From: Rhizobium sp.
GTDB lineage: Bacteria; Pseudomonadota; Alphaproteobacteria; Rhizobiales; Rhizobiaceae
Direction of reading: 5' to 3'
Assembly (NCBI GenBank): GCA_002796995.1
Contig: PEKW01000002.1
Location: 877,990 to 941,989 of the forward strand
DNA length: 64,000 bases
Below the pieces are notes generated by a model. That model saw nothing but the letters and a program-made list of their open reading frames with translations, searched no databases and was not told where the DNA came from. Below, one piece after another: positions 7,866-20,163 of the stretch. Positions within the stretch are counted from its first letter, which is position 1, and every line of letters begins with the position of its first letter. The position numbers were made by a program, and so were the translations under genes.

Positions 7866-10800
7866 ATGAAGTTCAACCGCCTGCGCCTGCTCGGCTTCAA
7901 GTCCTTCGTCGAACCGACCGAATTCATCATCGAGCGAGGCCTGACCGGCGTCGTCGGCCCGAACGGTTGTGGCAAGTCGAACCTTGTCGAGGCGCTGCGC
8001 TGGGTGATGGGGGAGAACTCCTACAAGAACATGCGCGCGTCCGGCATGGACGACGTGATCTTTTCCGGTTCCGGCAACCGGCCGGCCCGCAACACCGCCG
8101 AAGTCGGCCTTTATCTCGACAATTCCGACCGCACCGCGCCCGCCGCCTTCAACGATGCCGACGAAATCCAGGTGACGCGCCGCATCGAGCGCGGCGAGGG
8201 CTCGGTCTATCGCATCAACGGCAAGGAAGCCCGCGCCAAGGACGTGCAGCTCCTGTTCGCCGACGCCTCGACCGGCGCCCGTTCGCCCTCGATGGTCGGC
8301 CAGGGCCGCATCGGCGAGCTGATCCAGGCCAAGCCCCAGGCCCGCCGCCAGCTGCTCGAAGAGGCGGCCGGCATTTCCGGCCTGCATTCGCGCCGCCATG
8401 AGGCGGAACTCAGACTGCGCGCCGCCGAGACCAATCTCGAGCGCCTGGAAGACATCACCGCCCAGCTCGAGACGCAGATCGAAAGCCTGAAGCGCCAGGC
8501 TCGCCAGGCCAACCGCTTCAAGATGCTCTCCGCCGATATCCGGGCGCATGAGGCCATGCTGCTGCATATCCGCTGGAGCCAGGCCAAGCAGGCCGAGGGC
8601 GAGGCGGAAAGCGCGCTCAACCAGGCGACCTCGATCGTCGCCGAGAAGGCGCAGGCGCAGATGGAGGCGGCCAAGGCGCAAGGCATCGCCAGCCTGAAGA
8701 TGCCGGAACTGCGCGAGGAGGAGGCCCGCTGCGCCGCCGCGCTGCAGCGCCTGCAGATCGCCCGCACCCAGCTCGACGAGGAGGCCGGCCGCCTGCTGCG
8801 CCGCCGCGACGAACTCACCCGCCGGCTTGCCCAGCTCTCCGAGGACATCCGCCGCGAGGAACGTCTGGTCGCCGAGAATGCCGAAGTGCTGGAGCGGCTG
8901 ACGGCGGAGGAAGCGGAACTCGAAGACATCCTTGCCGATTCCGGCCGCACCGGCGAAGAAGCCCGCATCACCTTCGAGGCCGCCGCAGCAACCCTTTCCG
9001 ACAGCGAGAAGCGCTTTGCCGCGCTGACCGCCGAGCGCGCCGAGGCCGCTGCCGGCCGCAACCAGCTGGAACGCCTGATCCGCGACCTCGCTGACCGCCG
9101 CCAGCGGCTGGAGCGTCAGGTGGCGGAGGCGAACGGAGAGCTGGAACAGATCGCCGCCCGCATCGCAGCCCTTCCCGATCCTGACGAAAAGCGCGAAATG
9201 GTCGAGGCCGCCGAACAGGCGCTGGCCGACAGCGAGGCCGCAACCGCCGGGATCGAAGACCGCCTGGCCGAGGCCCGCCGCGCCGAGAGCCTGACGCGTG
9301 CGCCGCTTGAGGCCGCCCGTTCCAAACTCAATGCGCTCGAAACCGAGGCGCGCACGATTTCCCGCATGCTGGCCTCGGCCGTTTCGGGCGATTTCACCCC
9401 CGTGGCGGAAGAACTGACCGTCACTCGCGGCTACGAGACGGCGCTCGGTGCAGCCTTTGGCGACGATCTCGACAGCCCGCTCGATGCGGCGGCACCCGCC
9501 CACTGGATGCTGAACGGCGACGGTGCCGGCGATCCGGCTCTGCCGGCGGGAATCGCCTCGCTGGTCGATCATGTCCGCGCGCCGCCGGCGCTGACCCGGC
9601 GCCTGCGCCAGATCGGCATCGTCGACGAGGCGACGGCGCTTCGCCTGATGCCGGAACTTCGTCCCGGCCAGCGCCTCGTCACCCGTGAAGGCGCCGTCTA
9701 TCGCTGGGATGGCCATGTGGCCGGCTCCGAAGCCCCGAGCGCGGCCGCTTTGCGACTTGCCCAGAAGAACCGCCTGGCCGAGATCGAAGCCGAGGTCGAG
9801 GAGGCGCAATATGCGCTCACCGACGCCGAGGAGCGTCTGGCCGAGGCGGTCGACGCGATCCGCAGCGAGGAGTCCCGGCTGGCCGAGGCGCGCGACAGGC
9901 AGCGCCTGTCGATCCGCCACCTCGCCGATGCGCGCGAGGCGTTGACCCAGGCGGAACGCGCCTCGGGCGATCTCATCCGCCGGCGTGTCGTCATCGAGGA
10001 GGCGGTGAACGGCCTGAAGGCGCAGATCGAGGAAGCGCTGGAACAGGAGGAAAACGCCCGCATCGAGATCGAGGAAACGCCTGATCTCTCCGCCCTCGAC
10101 GTCAGGCTGCGCGAGGCCGAGGCCGAGGTCGCGACCGATCGCGGCCGGCTTGCCGAGGCGCGCGCCCGCTTCGAGGGCCTTGCCCGCGAGGACGAGAGCC
10201 GTCGGCGTCGTATCCTCGCCATCCGCCAGGAGCGCTCGACCTGGCAGGCGCGGGCGAGAAACGCCGAGGAGCATATCGCCACCCTGCGCGACCGCGTGGC
10301 TGAGGCCGAAGACGAGATGATCGGGCTCGAAATGGCGCCCGACGAGGTCGAGGAAAAGCGCCGAGCCCTGATGAACGAGCTGGAAAAGGCCGAAGCCGCA
10401 CGCCGCGCCGCCGCCGACCGGCTGGTCGAGGCCGAGACGCGCCAGCGTGACGCGGACCAGAAGGCCGCCGCGGCGCTGGCCGAACTCGCCGAAAGCCGCG
10501 AGAAGCGCGGCCGCGCCGAAGAGCGCCTGGTCTCCGCCCGCGACTGGCGCAAGGAAGCCGAAACCCGCATCCACGAGGCGCTCGCCGTTCCGCCGCACGA
10601 GGCCTTCCGCCTGACGGGGCTCAAGGATCCGTCGGAAATCCCCGACCTGCGTGAGGTCGAACGCGATCTCGACCGCCTGCGCATCGAGCGCGAACGCCTC
10701 GGTGCGGTGAACCTGAGGGCAGACGAGGAGCAGAAGGAGCTGTCGGAGCGGCTCGCTGCCCTCATCAAGGAGCGCGACGACATCATCGACGCGATCAAGA

Positions 10801-11330
10801 AGCTGCGCGGCGCGATCCAGAGCCTCAACCGCGAGGGTCGCGAGCGCCTGCTCGCCGCCTTCGATGTGGTCAATGCCCAGTTCCAGCGCCTCTTCACCCA
10901 CCTGTTCAATGGCGGCACGGCCGAGCTGCAGCTGATCGAAAGCGACGACCCGCTCGAAGCCGGCCTGGAAATCCTCGCCAGGCCGCCGGGCAAGAAGCCG
11001 CAGACCATGACGCTTCTGTCGGGTGGCGAGCAGGCCTTGACGGCCATGGCGCTGATCTTTGCGGTCTTCCTCACCAACCCTGCGCCGATCTGCGTGCTGG
11101 ACGAAGTGGACGCGCCGCTCGACGACCACAATGTCGAGCGCTACTGCAACCTGATGGACGAAATGGCTGCCTCGACCGAGACGCGCTTCGTCATCATCAC
11201 CCACAATCCGATCACCATGGCCCGCATGAACCGCCTGTTCGGCGTCACCATGGCCGAGCAGGGCGTCAGCCAACTGGTATCGGTCGACCTCGAGACGGCA
11301 GAAGCGCTGCGCGAGCGCGACGCGGTCTAG
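7866..11330 (+). CDS. smc: Chromosome segregation ATPase SMC
   Basis: This 1154-aa protein has the full SMC layout: N-terminal Walker A GPNGCGKS (31-38), a long coiled coil rich in Glu, Ala, Arg and Leu, a hinge near residues 510-630, a second coiled coil, then the ABC signature LLSGGEQALTAMAL and Walker B with VLDEVDAPLDD. SMC dimers with ScpAB extrude DNA loops and organise the chromosome. The length matches the family. ATG 7866 follows GGGGATGG by a few bases. Between it and the DsbA-like gene lies only a RIME-like repeat. Confidence 0.98.
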   Translation: MKFNRLRLLGFKSFVEPTEFIIERGLTGVVGPNGCGKSNLVEALRWVMGENSYKNMRASGMDDVIFSGSGNRPARNTAEVGLYLDNSDRTAPAAFNDADEIQVTRRIERGEGSVYRINGKEARAKDVQLLFADASTGARSPSMVGQGRIGELIQAKPQARRQLLEEAAGISGLHSRRHEAELRLRAAETNLERLEDITAQLETQIESLKRQARQANRFKMLSADIRAHEAMLLHIRWSQAKQAEGEAESALNQATSIVAEKAQAQMEAAKAQGIASLKMPELREEEARCAAALQRLQIARTQLDEEAGRLLRRRDELTRRLAQLSEDIRREERLVAENAEVLERLTAEEAELEDILADSGRTGEEARITFEAAAATLSDSEKRFAALTAERAEAAAGRNQLERLIRDLADRRQRLERQVAEANGELEQIAARIAALPDPDEKREMVEAAEQALADSEAATAGIEDRLAEARRAESLTRAPLEAARSKLNALETEARTISRMLASAVSGDFTPVAEELTVTRGYETALGAAFGDDLDSPLDAAAPAHWMLNGDGAGDPALPAGIASLVDHVRAPPALTRRLRQIGIVDEATALRLMPELRPGQRLVTREGAVYRWDGHVAGSEAPSAAALRLAQKNRLAEIEAEVEEAQYALTDAEERLAEAVDAIRSEESRLAEARDRQRLSIRHLADAREALTQAERASGDLIRRRVVIEEAVNGLKAQIEEALEQEENARIEIEETPDLSALDVRLREAEAEVATDRGRLAEARARFEGLAREDESRRRRILAIRQERSTWQARARNAEEHIATLRDRVAEAEDEMIGLEMAPDEVEEKRRALMNELEKAEAARRAAADRLVEAETRQRDADQKAAAALAELAESREKRGRAEERLVSARDWRKEAETRIHEALAVPPHEAFRLTGLKDPSEIPDLREVERDLDRLRIERERLGAVNLRADEEQKELSERLAALIKERDDIIDAIKKLRGAIQSLNREGRERLLAAFDVVNAQFQRLFTHLFNGGTAELQLIESDDPLEAGLEILARPPGKKPQTMTLLSGGEQALTAMALIFAVFLTNPAPICVLDEVDAPLDDHNVERYCNLMDEMAASTETRFVIITHNPITMARMNRLFGVTMAEQGVSQLVSVDLETAEALRERDAV

Positions 11331-11370
11331 ATCGACCCCATACGTCCACAGATTTCAGACGAACGGGGTT

Positions 11371-12306
11371 TTACGCCGCCAGGGTCAGGCGATCGCGGCC
11401 TTCGTGTTTGGCCTGGTAGAGCGCCTGGTCGGCGCGCGAGTAGACGGCCTGCGGCGTGTCGCCGGCCTTGATCTCGGCGAGGCCTGCGGAGAAGGTATAG
11501 GCGAAATCCTGATCGTCCGGCAGCGGCCGGCGCTCGTGGATGGCGCCGAACACCCGGTCGACGATCTTCTTGGCATGGAGGATCGAGGTGTCGGGCATGA
11601 GCAGCATGAATTCCTCGCCGCCGATCCGGCCAAAGCCGTCCCGCAGACGGATATTGCCCTGAACGGTGCGGGCGAAGTCGACGAGCACCATGTCGCCGGC
11701 CTGGTGGCCGAAGCGATCGTTGATCTGCTTGAAGAGGTCGAGATCGAACAGGCACAGGCAGCCCTGCCGCGTGCCGGAGGGATGCGTGCCGACCAGCAGA
11801 TTCTCCAGCAGCGACCACATATGGCGGCGATTGGAAATGTCGGTGAGTTCGTCGGTCTCGGAGGCGCGCGTGGCGAGGTCGCGCAACTGCCGCAGTTCCC
11901 GCTCCTCGCGCCGAAGCTCGGTGATGTCGGTGGCGATGAACAGCATCCAGCCGTCGGGCTGCACCGTCTCGACGATCCACAGCCAGCGCCCGTCGACGAG
12001 ATCGCTTTCGAACGCGCGGCGCGGCACCTTGCCCCGACGCGATATGGCCGAGGCGAGCCAGGCGTCGATGTCGGGATGGGCGATGATCGCGCCGCGGCCG
12101 GCCTGCCAGTTGCGGCGCATCAACTCCGGCCAGAGCGGCGTTTCGTCGGGTTCGACGGAATAGGTCTTGCGGAAGGCGGCATTGGCGTAACGCAGCCGGT
12201 CTTCCGGATCGTAGACGGCAATCAGCGCCGCCGATTCTTCGCGGAGTGAGGCCAGTTTTTCCGAAACCTGTTCTGCATACACGGGCGATCGGTTCCCATC
12301 GTTCAC
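11371..12306 (-). CDS. PAS-GGDEF diguanylate cyclase
   Basis: This protein of about 311 aa has an N-terminal PAS-like sensor domain (YDPEDRLRYANAAFRKTY; TVQPDGWMLFIATDITELR), a short linker helix and a C-terminal GGDEF domain. The active site is intact as GGEEF. An allosteric RxxD I-site, RLRD, lies five residues upstream, so c-di-GMP feedback inhibition is expected. The start is uncertain: GTG 12306 is used here, but the frame is open to a TTG at 12366, and neither has a clear ribosome-binding site. It is convergent with smc. Confidence 0.88.
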   Translation of the reverse strand: MNDGNRSPVYAEQVSEKLASLREESAALIAVYDPEDRLRYANAAFRKTYSVEPDETPLWPELMRRNWQAGRGAIIAHPDIDAWLASAISRRGKVPRRAFESDLVDGRWLWIVETVQPDGWMLFIATDITELRREERELRQLRDLATRASETDELTDISNRRHMWSLLENLLVGTHPSGTRQGCLCLFDLDLFKQINDRFGHQAGDMVLVDFARTVQGNIRLRDGFGRIGGEEFMLLMPDTSILHAKKIVDRVFGAIHERRPLPDDQDFAYTFSAGLAEIKAGDTPQAVYSRADQALYQAKHEGRDRLTLAA

Positions 12307-12421
12307 GCTAGTTCGACGGGCAGTATGGGCGGCAACTGTGAAATATGAATAAATAGTGGAATTCAAACATGTCCGATTCCCGCCTTTTGCCGCGAAAGGG
12401 CGGAGGTCGAGACCTCCGGTT

Positions 12422-13219
12422 CTACGCTTTCTTGATCGCCGAGATGGCGTAGCGGTGCTGCGTTGCTCGCTCCAGACCCTTGAGCAGAGAGAAGTTCTTG
12501 CGTTGCTGGCGATGGATGGCCTTCAGGTCGAAATCCACGCGGATGTCGGTGAAGCCGGCCTCGGTCAGCAGGCGCGCGACCTCGTCGGCCCGCGCGCCGT
12601 TGGAGAAATAGACGCGCGACAGGATGCTGCGATGAGTTTCGCCCAGCGCGCCGGGACCATGCCGTTTGTCCGGCGCCATCAGGCCGATCTTCTGGGCAAG
12701 CCCGGACAGCCGAGAGAACAGGCGCGACAGCGGCCCCGGATTGACGAAATCGCCATCGACGATCAGCAGCTTGCCGCCGGGCTTCAGGATGCGGTGCCAT
12801 TCGCGAAAGGCGGCGGCCGGATCGACCAGCGTCCAGACCAGATGGCGGTTGGTCACCACGTCGGCGGAATTGTCCGGCTCCATCGTCACTTCGGCGTCGC
12901 CAAGCAGGAATTCGATCGGCCGCTTGCGCGCCGCGGCCTTGCGCCTTGCGCGCTCCAGCATGGGTTCGGCCCAATCGATGCCGGTGACCCGGAAGCCGAT
13001 ATCGTCGAGCAGATGGGAGATGACCGCCGTGCCGCAGGCGAGGTCGACGGCGCGCCGCCCTTCGCCGCGGCCCAGATGCTTGAGAAACAGCGCCTGCCAT
13101 GCGGCGCGTTCGCCCTCGGAAAAGATCTCGTGGCCGGGCTGCTCGTCGAAGGTCGCCGCGCGCTCCGACCAATAGGCCTTGATCTCGTCTTTCAGGCTGT
13201 AATTGCTCGCCAGGTTCAT
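12422..13219 (-). CDS. Class I SAM-dependent methyltransferase
   Basis: This 265-aa methyltransferase has motif I VDLACGTAVISHLL, then a motif II acidic residue in VTGIDWAEPML, and motif III around LKPGGKLLIVDGDF. The substrate is unknown. It is transcribed divergently from an iron-type ABC importer, with an iron-responsive operator-like site in the shared 107-bp region. A role in siderophore or tetrapyrrole chemistry is possible, but this is inferred from position only. Confidence 0.8.
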   Translation of the reverse strand: MNLASNYSLKDEIKAYWSERAATFDEQPGHEIFSEGERAAWQALFLKHLGRGEGRRAVDLACGTAVISHLLDDIGFRVTGIDWAEPMLERARRKAAARKRPIEFLLGDAEVTMEPDNSADVVTNRHLVWTLVDPAAAFREWHRILKPGGKLLIVDGDFVNPGPLSRLFSRLSGLAQKIGLMAPDKRHGPGALGETHRSILSRVYFSNGARADEVARLLTEAGFTDIRVDFDLKAIHRQQRKNFSLLKGLERATQHRYAISAIKKA

Positions 13220-13271
13220 GCTTTCGGCTCCGACACGTATCGAGTTTGGAAGCGTTATAAAAGATAAATCT

Positions 13272-13286
13272 TGACTGTAAAGATCA
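13272..13286. promoter_or_regulatory. Iron-responsive operator-like site (TGA-N9-TCA)
   Basis: The sequence TGACTGTAAAGATCA fits TGA-N9-TCA, the iron-responsive operator bound by the Rrf2-family regulator RirA in rhizobia. It lies between the divergent methyltransferase and ABC-importer genes, 41 nt before the importer start, in an AT-rich promoter region. Short degenerate motif, so assignment is inferential, but context supports it. Confidence 0.5.
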
Positions 13287-13326
13287 TGAAAACTATTCCA
13301 ACGATAAATTAGTGCTGGAGAGAAAA

Positions 13327-14466
13327 ATGAATATCTTCAATAAGGTGGCATCCGCCGCCCTGGGCCTCGCTGTGCTCTTTTCCGGAGCGGCCTCGGCAAA
13401 GGACAAGGTGAAGCTCACCGATATTACCGGCCGTGAGGTCGAGGTCGCCGTGCCGGTCGAGCACGTGATCCTCGGCGAGGGCAGGCAGATGTATTTCGTC
13501 GCCGCCCTCGATACGGAAGCGCCCTTCAGCCGCGTCGTCGGCTGGCGCGACGACTTCAAGAAGGCCGATCTCGACGGCTACAATGCCTATCTGGAAAAAT
13601 TCCCGGAAATGGAAAAGCTGCCGACCTTCGGCGGCATGAAGGACGGCACCTTCGACATCGAGCAGGCCGTGGCGCTGAAGCCCGACGTCATCATCATGAA
13701 CATCGACGCCAAGACTGCCACCGAGGAAGCCGGCTATATCGAAAAGCTCGGCAAGGTCGGCATTCCGCTGGTCTATGTCGACTTCCGTGAGAAGCCGATG
13801 CTCCACACCGAGCCGTCGATGCGCCTGATGGGCGAACTGTTCGGCAAGCAGGACCGGGCCGAGGACTTCATCGCCTTCCGCGCCGCCGAGATCGCCAGGG
13901 TCACCGACGTGCTCGCCAAGGTCGCCGATCTCAAGCGTCCGAACGTCTTCATGGAACGCGCCGGCGGCTATTCCGACGATTGCTGCATGTCCTTCGGCAA
14001 CGAGAACTTCGGCCAGATGGTCGCGCTCGCCGGCGGCACCAACATGGCCTCGGACTTCATCCCCGGCACCTTCGGCACGGTCAATCCCGAGCAGATCATC
14101 GCCTCCAACCCTGACCAGGTCATCATCACCGGTGCCAACTGGGAGCTCTATGTGCCCGGCGGTGCATGGGTCGGCGTCGGCCCGGGTGCCGATGCCGCCA
14201 AGAGCGCCGAAAAGCTCGCCAAGCTGATGGAACGCCCGGCCTTCACCGGCATCAAGGCGGTCAAGGACGGCAATGTCCATGCCATCTGGCACCAGTTCTA
14301 CAACAACCCCTACCAGTTCGTCGCCATCCAGCAGATCGCCAAGTGGCTGCATCCCGACCTGTTCAAGGATCTCGATCCGGACCAGACCTTCCGCACCCTG
14401 CACGAACGCTTCCTGCCCGTCGATTACCGGCCCGGTTACTGGGTCTCGCTGAACGCCGGAAACTGA
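13327..14466 (+). CDS. Iron-complex-type ABC transporter, substrate-binding protein
   Basis: This 379-aa protein has a Sec signal peptide (cleavage near GAASA-KDKVK) and a class III solute-binding fold (FepB/BtuF type): ITGREVEVAVPVEHVILG near the start and KPDVIIMNIDA in the first lobe. It should deliver an Fe-siderophore, haem or corrinoid to the permease that follows. ATG 13327 is chosen because GGAGAG precedes it by about 5 nt. The permease start lies 1 nt after its stop. An unusual Cys-Cys pair occurs in SDDCCMSFGNE. Confidence 0.88.
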   Translation: MNIFNKVASAALGLAVLFSGAASAKDKVKLTDITGREVEVAVPVEHVILGEGRQMYFVAALDTEAPFSRVVGWRDDFKKADLDGYNAYLEKFPEMEKLPTFGGMKDGTFDIEQAVALKPDVIIMNIDAKTATEEAGYIEKLGKVGIPLVYVDFREKPMLHTEPSMRLMGELFGKQDRAEDFIAFRAAEIARVTDVLAKVADLKRPNVFMERAGGYSDDCCMSFGNENFGQMVALAGGTNMASDFIPGTFGTVNPEQIIASNPDQVIITGANWELYVPGGAWVGVGPGADAAKSAEKLAKLMERPAFTGIKAVKDGNVHAIWHQFYNNPYQFVAIQQIAKWLHPDLFKDLDPDQTFRTLHERFLPVDYRPGYWVSLNAGN

Positions 14467-14467
14467 T

Positions 14468-15535
14468 ATGGCCGCGGCTGTCGAAACCGTCACGATCAAG
14501 GAAGGGCGCGGTCTTTACCGCGCCCTGTCCTTCAGGCGCATCCTGCTGATCGCTTTCCTGTGCTGTCTGCTGTTCCTGTCGGTCGCCGCCGACATGGCGG
14601 TCGGGCCGGCCAACTACACCATCGCCGAAGTGCTGAAGGCGCTCTTTTACAGGGACAGCGTCGACATCCAGCGCCAGGTGGTGATCTGGGACATCCGCAT
14701 GCCGATCGCGCTGATGGCGGTGACGGTCGGCGCCTCGCTGTCGCTTGCCGGCGCGCAGATGCAAACCATCCTCGCCAATCCGCTGGCGAGCCCGTTCACC
14801 CTCGGCATTTCCGCCGCCGCGAGCTTCGGCGCCGCCCTCGGCCTCGTCGCCGGCGTCTCGCTCGTGCCGATCGCCGTGCACCTGATGGTGCCGATCAATG
14901 CCTTCATCATGGCCATGCTCGCGGCCCTCTTCATTCATTTCGCCTCGACGCTGCGCGGCGTGACCGTCGAGACCATCGTGCTGCTCGGCATCGCCCTGGT
15001 CTTCACCTTCAACGCGGCGCTGTCGCTGCTCGAATATCTCGCCTCCGAACAGGCACTCGCCGCCGTCGTCTTCTGGACCATGGGCAGCTTGACCAAGGCG
15101 ACCTGGGTCAAGGTCGCGGTCACTGGCTTGATGCTCGTCATCGCAATCCCGCTCTTTGCCCGCAATGCCTGGCAGCTGACCGCGCTCCGGATGGGAGACG
15201 AGAAGGCCGCCAGCCTCGGCGTCAATGTCAAAAGGCTTCGGCTCACCACGCTGATGGTGGTCGCGCTGCTGGCGGCGATCCCCGTCTCCTTCGTCGGCAC
15301 GATCGGTTTCATCGGTCTGGTCGGTCCGCATATCGCCCGCATGCTCGTCGGCGAGGACCAACGCTTCTTCCTGCCCGCCTCGGTGGTTTGCGGCGCGCTG
15401 CTGCTCTCGGCCACCTCGGTGGTCAGCAAGTCGATCATCCCGGGCGCCATCCTGCCGATCGGGGTGATCACCGCGCTGGTCGGCGTGCCCTTCTTCTTCG
15501 TCCTCATTTTCACCCAGCGGAGGCGCGCATGGTAG
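14468..15535 (+). CDS. Iron-complex-type ABC transporter permease (FecCD family)
   Basis: This 355-aa polytopic membrane protein has FecCD/BtuC hallmarks: IWDIRMPIALMAVTVGASLS, ANPLASPFTLGISAAASFGA, and near the C-terminus TIGFIGLVGPHIARMLVGED followed by PGAILPIGVITALVGVPFFF. About ten transmembrane helices are expected, and it would act as a homodimer. It starts 1 nt after the binding-protein gene and its stop overlaps the ATPase start by 7 nt, so the three genes form one operon. Confidence 0.93.
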   Translation: MAAAVETVTIKEGRGLYRALSFRRILLIAFLCCLLFLSVAADMAVGPANYTIAEVLKALFYRDSVDIQRQVVIWDIRMPIALMAVTVGASLSLAGAQMQTILANPLASPFTLGISAAASFGAALGLVAGVSLVPIAVHLMVPINAFIMAMLAALFIHFASTLRGVTVETIVLLGIALVFTFNAALSLLEYLASEQALAAVVFWTMGSLTKATWVKVAVTGLMLVIAIPLFARNAWQLTALRMGDEKAASLGVNVKRLRLTTLMVVALLAAIPVSFVGTIGFIGLVGPHIARMLVGEDQRFFLPASVVCGALLLSATSVVSKSIIPGAILPIGVITALVGVPFFFVLIFTQRRRAW

Positions 15536-16284
15536 GCCTGGCAATGCAGGATCTCTCCGTCCGTTACGGACGCACCGAGATCGTCTCCGGCATCAGCGCC
15601 GAAATCCCCTCTCCGGGCGGGCTGACGGCGGTCATCGGTCCGAACGCCGCCGGCAAGTCGAGCTTCCTGAAACGGATCGCCGGGCTTGCCAAGGGCGCGG
15701 GCACGGTCGTCGTCGTGGACGGTCAGAAGGGCGATTCCGGCATTTCCTACATGCCGCAGGACACCGCCTGCAATGCCGTGCTCTCGGTGTACGAATCGGT
15801 GCTGATGGCGGCCAAGCAGGGCTCCGGCTGGCAGGTCGAGGACCATGAACTGGCCGATATCGACCGGGTGCTCGCCTCGCTCAAGATCACCCCCTGGGCC
15901 TTCCGCAACCTCGGCGAACTCTCGGGCGGCCAGCGCCAGCTGGTGGCGATCGCCCAGGCGCTGATCCGCAAGCCGGAAATCCTGCTGATGGACGAGCCGA
16001 CCTCGGCGCTCGACCTCTACCGCCAGATCGAGGTGCTCACCTACATGTCGGGGCTCGCCCGGCGCACCGGCATGGCGGTGGTGATCGCGCTGCACGACTT
16101 GAACCACGCCCTGCGCTATTGCGAGCGCACGCTGGTGATCGCCGAGGGCAAGCTGGTCGCCAGCGGCCCGTCGGAAGAGGTCATCACCCGCGACATGCTG
16201 CACGACATCTACCGCGTCGACGCCCGCGTCGAGCGCTGCTCGCTCAGCCGCCCCATGGTGATCGTCGACAGTTCCATCCTCTGA
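15529..16284 (+). CDS. Iron-complex-type ABC transporter ATP-binding protein
   Basis: This 251-aa ATPase has Walker A GPNAAGKSS, Q-loop in YMPQDT, the ABC signature LSGGQRQLVAIAQAL, Walker B ILLMDEPTSALD and the H-loop His in ALHDLNHA, all consistent with FecE/FepC-type subunits. ATG 15529 overlaps the permease stop by 7 nt; the frame is open far upstream, but that extension is the permease gene read out of phase. It powers the importer encoded by the two preceding genes. Confidence 0.95.
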   Translation: MVGLAMQDLSVRYGRTEIVSGISAEIPSPGGLTAVIGPNAAGKSSFLKRIAGLAKGAGTVVVVDGQKGDSGISYMPQDTACNAVLSVYESVLMAAKQGSGWQVEDHELADIDRVLASLKITPWAFRNLGELSGGQRQLVAIAQALIRKPEILLMDEPTSALDLYRQIEVLTYMSGLARRTGMAVVIALHDLNHALRYCERTLVIAEGKLVASGPSEEVITRDMLHDIYRVDARVERCSLSRPMVIVDSSIL

Positions 16285-16429
16285 GCAGCGGCCGCGCTTC
16301 GGCGCGGTCCGCACTGCTCCTATTGGCGCGCGGCGCGGTCTCCAATTCCGGCCTTCCCATCGGTCGCGCATCGCGGAAGGATGCAGGCGCGCCTTGACCT
16401 GCGATTCGGGCGTGGGAGGATGAAGATCC

Positions 16430-16870
16430 ATGAAAGGAAAAGCACGCGGAACGGCCTTTCGGGTCCTAATGCTGGGCTTGAGCCTGACCTTCGCCGGCTT
16501 GTCGGCTGTGGCCGCCGCCGAACCGTCCCTATCCGGCAATTTCCTGCCCGCCGTGATTGCCACCTCCGAGCCGCATCGCAACGCGCTGGTCGACCTGATC
16601 CGCGGCAAGCCCGGCCTGCCGGCCTGGGTGCGCAACATGGTGAGCCGCGACCGTTATGTGGCGCTCGCATCCAGCCGGGTGGAGGTCGGGGGCAGGGCGA
16701 TGCAGCTCTTTGCCGCCTGCCAGCCGGGCAACTGTGCCGAAAGCGCGATCCGCCTGCTCTTCTCCGAAGACGGCAAGCGGGTGGTGATGCGGATTGCCGA
16801 CCTCAAGCTCGGCACGGTCGTGCTCGGCGAACCCTCGCCGGAGGAGCTCGCGGTGCTGGCCGCGCAATGA
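16430..16870 (+). CDS. ivy: Ivy-family C-type lysozyme inhibitor
   Basis: This 146-aa protein has a Sec signal peptide (ending near AVAAAEPS) and a compact domain ending in a loop with two cysteines, CQPGNC, matching the CKPHxC active loop by which Ivy inserts into the lysozyme active site. It would act in the periplasm against host C-type lysozyme or endogenous lytic transglycosylases. The motif is a variant (Lys-Pro-His replaced by Gln-Pro-Gly), so inhibitory strength is uncertain. It lies alone between the ABC importer and ppdK. Confidence 0.72.
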   Translation: MKGKARGTAFRVLMLGLSLTFAGLSAVAAAEPSLSGNFLPAVIATSEPHRNALVDLIRGKPGLPAWVRNMVSRDRYVALASSRVEVGGRAMQLFAACQPGNCAESAIRLLFSEDGKRVVMRIADLKLGTVVLGEPSPEELAVLAAQ

Positions 16871-17012
16871 GCCGGCGCCCCTTGATGCTCTTCGCATTAA
16901 CTCTCTGCCGCAATTATGATGCAATGCAACATAATCATGAGCGCCCGGCGTTTTCATTCCGTCACATATGCTGTAAACCGTCGGGAAAAGCCTGCTTGGG
17001 TGGAGATGAGGC

Positions 17013-19691
<2,679 letters not shown>

Positions 19692-19704
19692 GGCGTTCCG
19701 CCGA

Positions 19705-20046
19705 TCAATAACCCGGCACGGCCGGTATCTCGCGCTTCATGTCCGGCTCGTCGTGGATGAAGGTGATCTGCAGCGTCGCCATGCGTTCGACGGCGGATTT
19801 GGCGCCGGCAAGGTCCTCACCTGGCTCGTCGACTGCGATGCCGCCCTCGCGCAGCGCGGCGATCAGGGCAGGGTAGGTGCCGGCGGACAGCGTCAGGCGG
19901 ATCGTGTTCATCAGGTTGGAATACATCTGCACGTCGTCGATCCAGCCGCCGAGGTCGTTGACGGTGTCGAAGACGAAGCTGGTGGCGTCCTTGCGCTCGC
20001 GCCGCGTCACGGCGTTCAGCATCAGAATCCGCATCAAACCGGCCAT
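19705..20046 (-). CDS. Conserved small hypothetical protein
   Basis: This protein of up to 113 aa is soluble, with no signal peptide or membrane segment. It starts at ATG 20046, preceded by GGTGCGGGG, or at ATG 20034. The central stretch, FVFDTVNDLGGWIDDVQMYS followed by ALREGGIAVDEP, suggests a small alpha-beta domain, but I do not recognise a family. It is convergent with ppdK (13 nt between stops) and divergent from the membrane-protein gene at 20164. Confidence 0.6.
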   Translation of the reverse strand: MAGLMRILMLNAVTRRERKDATSFVFDTVNDLGGWIDDVQMYSNLMNTIRLTLSAGTYPALIAALREGGIAVDEPGEDLAGAKSAVERMATLQITFIHDEPDMKREIPAVPGY

Positions 20047-20163
20047 CCCCGCACCTAGTTGCCTTCAGGGCGATTCTCGACACGGCGGATGACAAAGCAA
20101 GCCGTTTGTGGAATAGGCGATGCCTAGCCTTTCAATCGAGACAGCAGAAAGACCGGACGACCG

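Noticed and set aside
7749..11273. 1174-codon antisense ORF opposite smc
   Set aside because: It mirrors smc almost exactly, a consequence of GC-rich third positions; smc has all family motifs.
13312..13326. Start of the iron-binding protein at 13312
   Set aside because: It would place five extra residues before the signal peptide and lacks a ribosome-binding site; GGAGAG precedes 13327.
14560..15528. N-terminal extension that would fuse the ABC ATPase to an upstream frame
   Set aside because: The extension is the permease gene read out of phase; the ATPase starts at 15529 with a 7-nt overlap.
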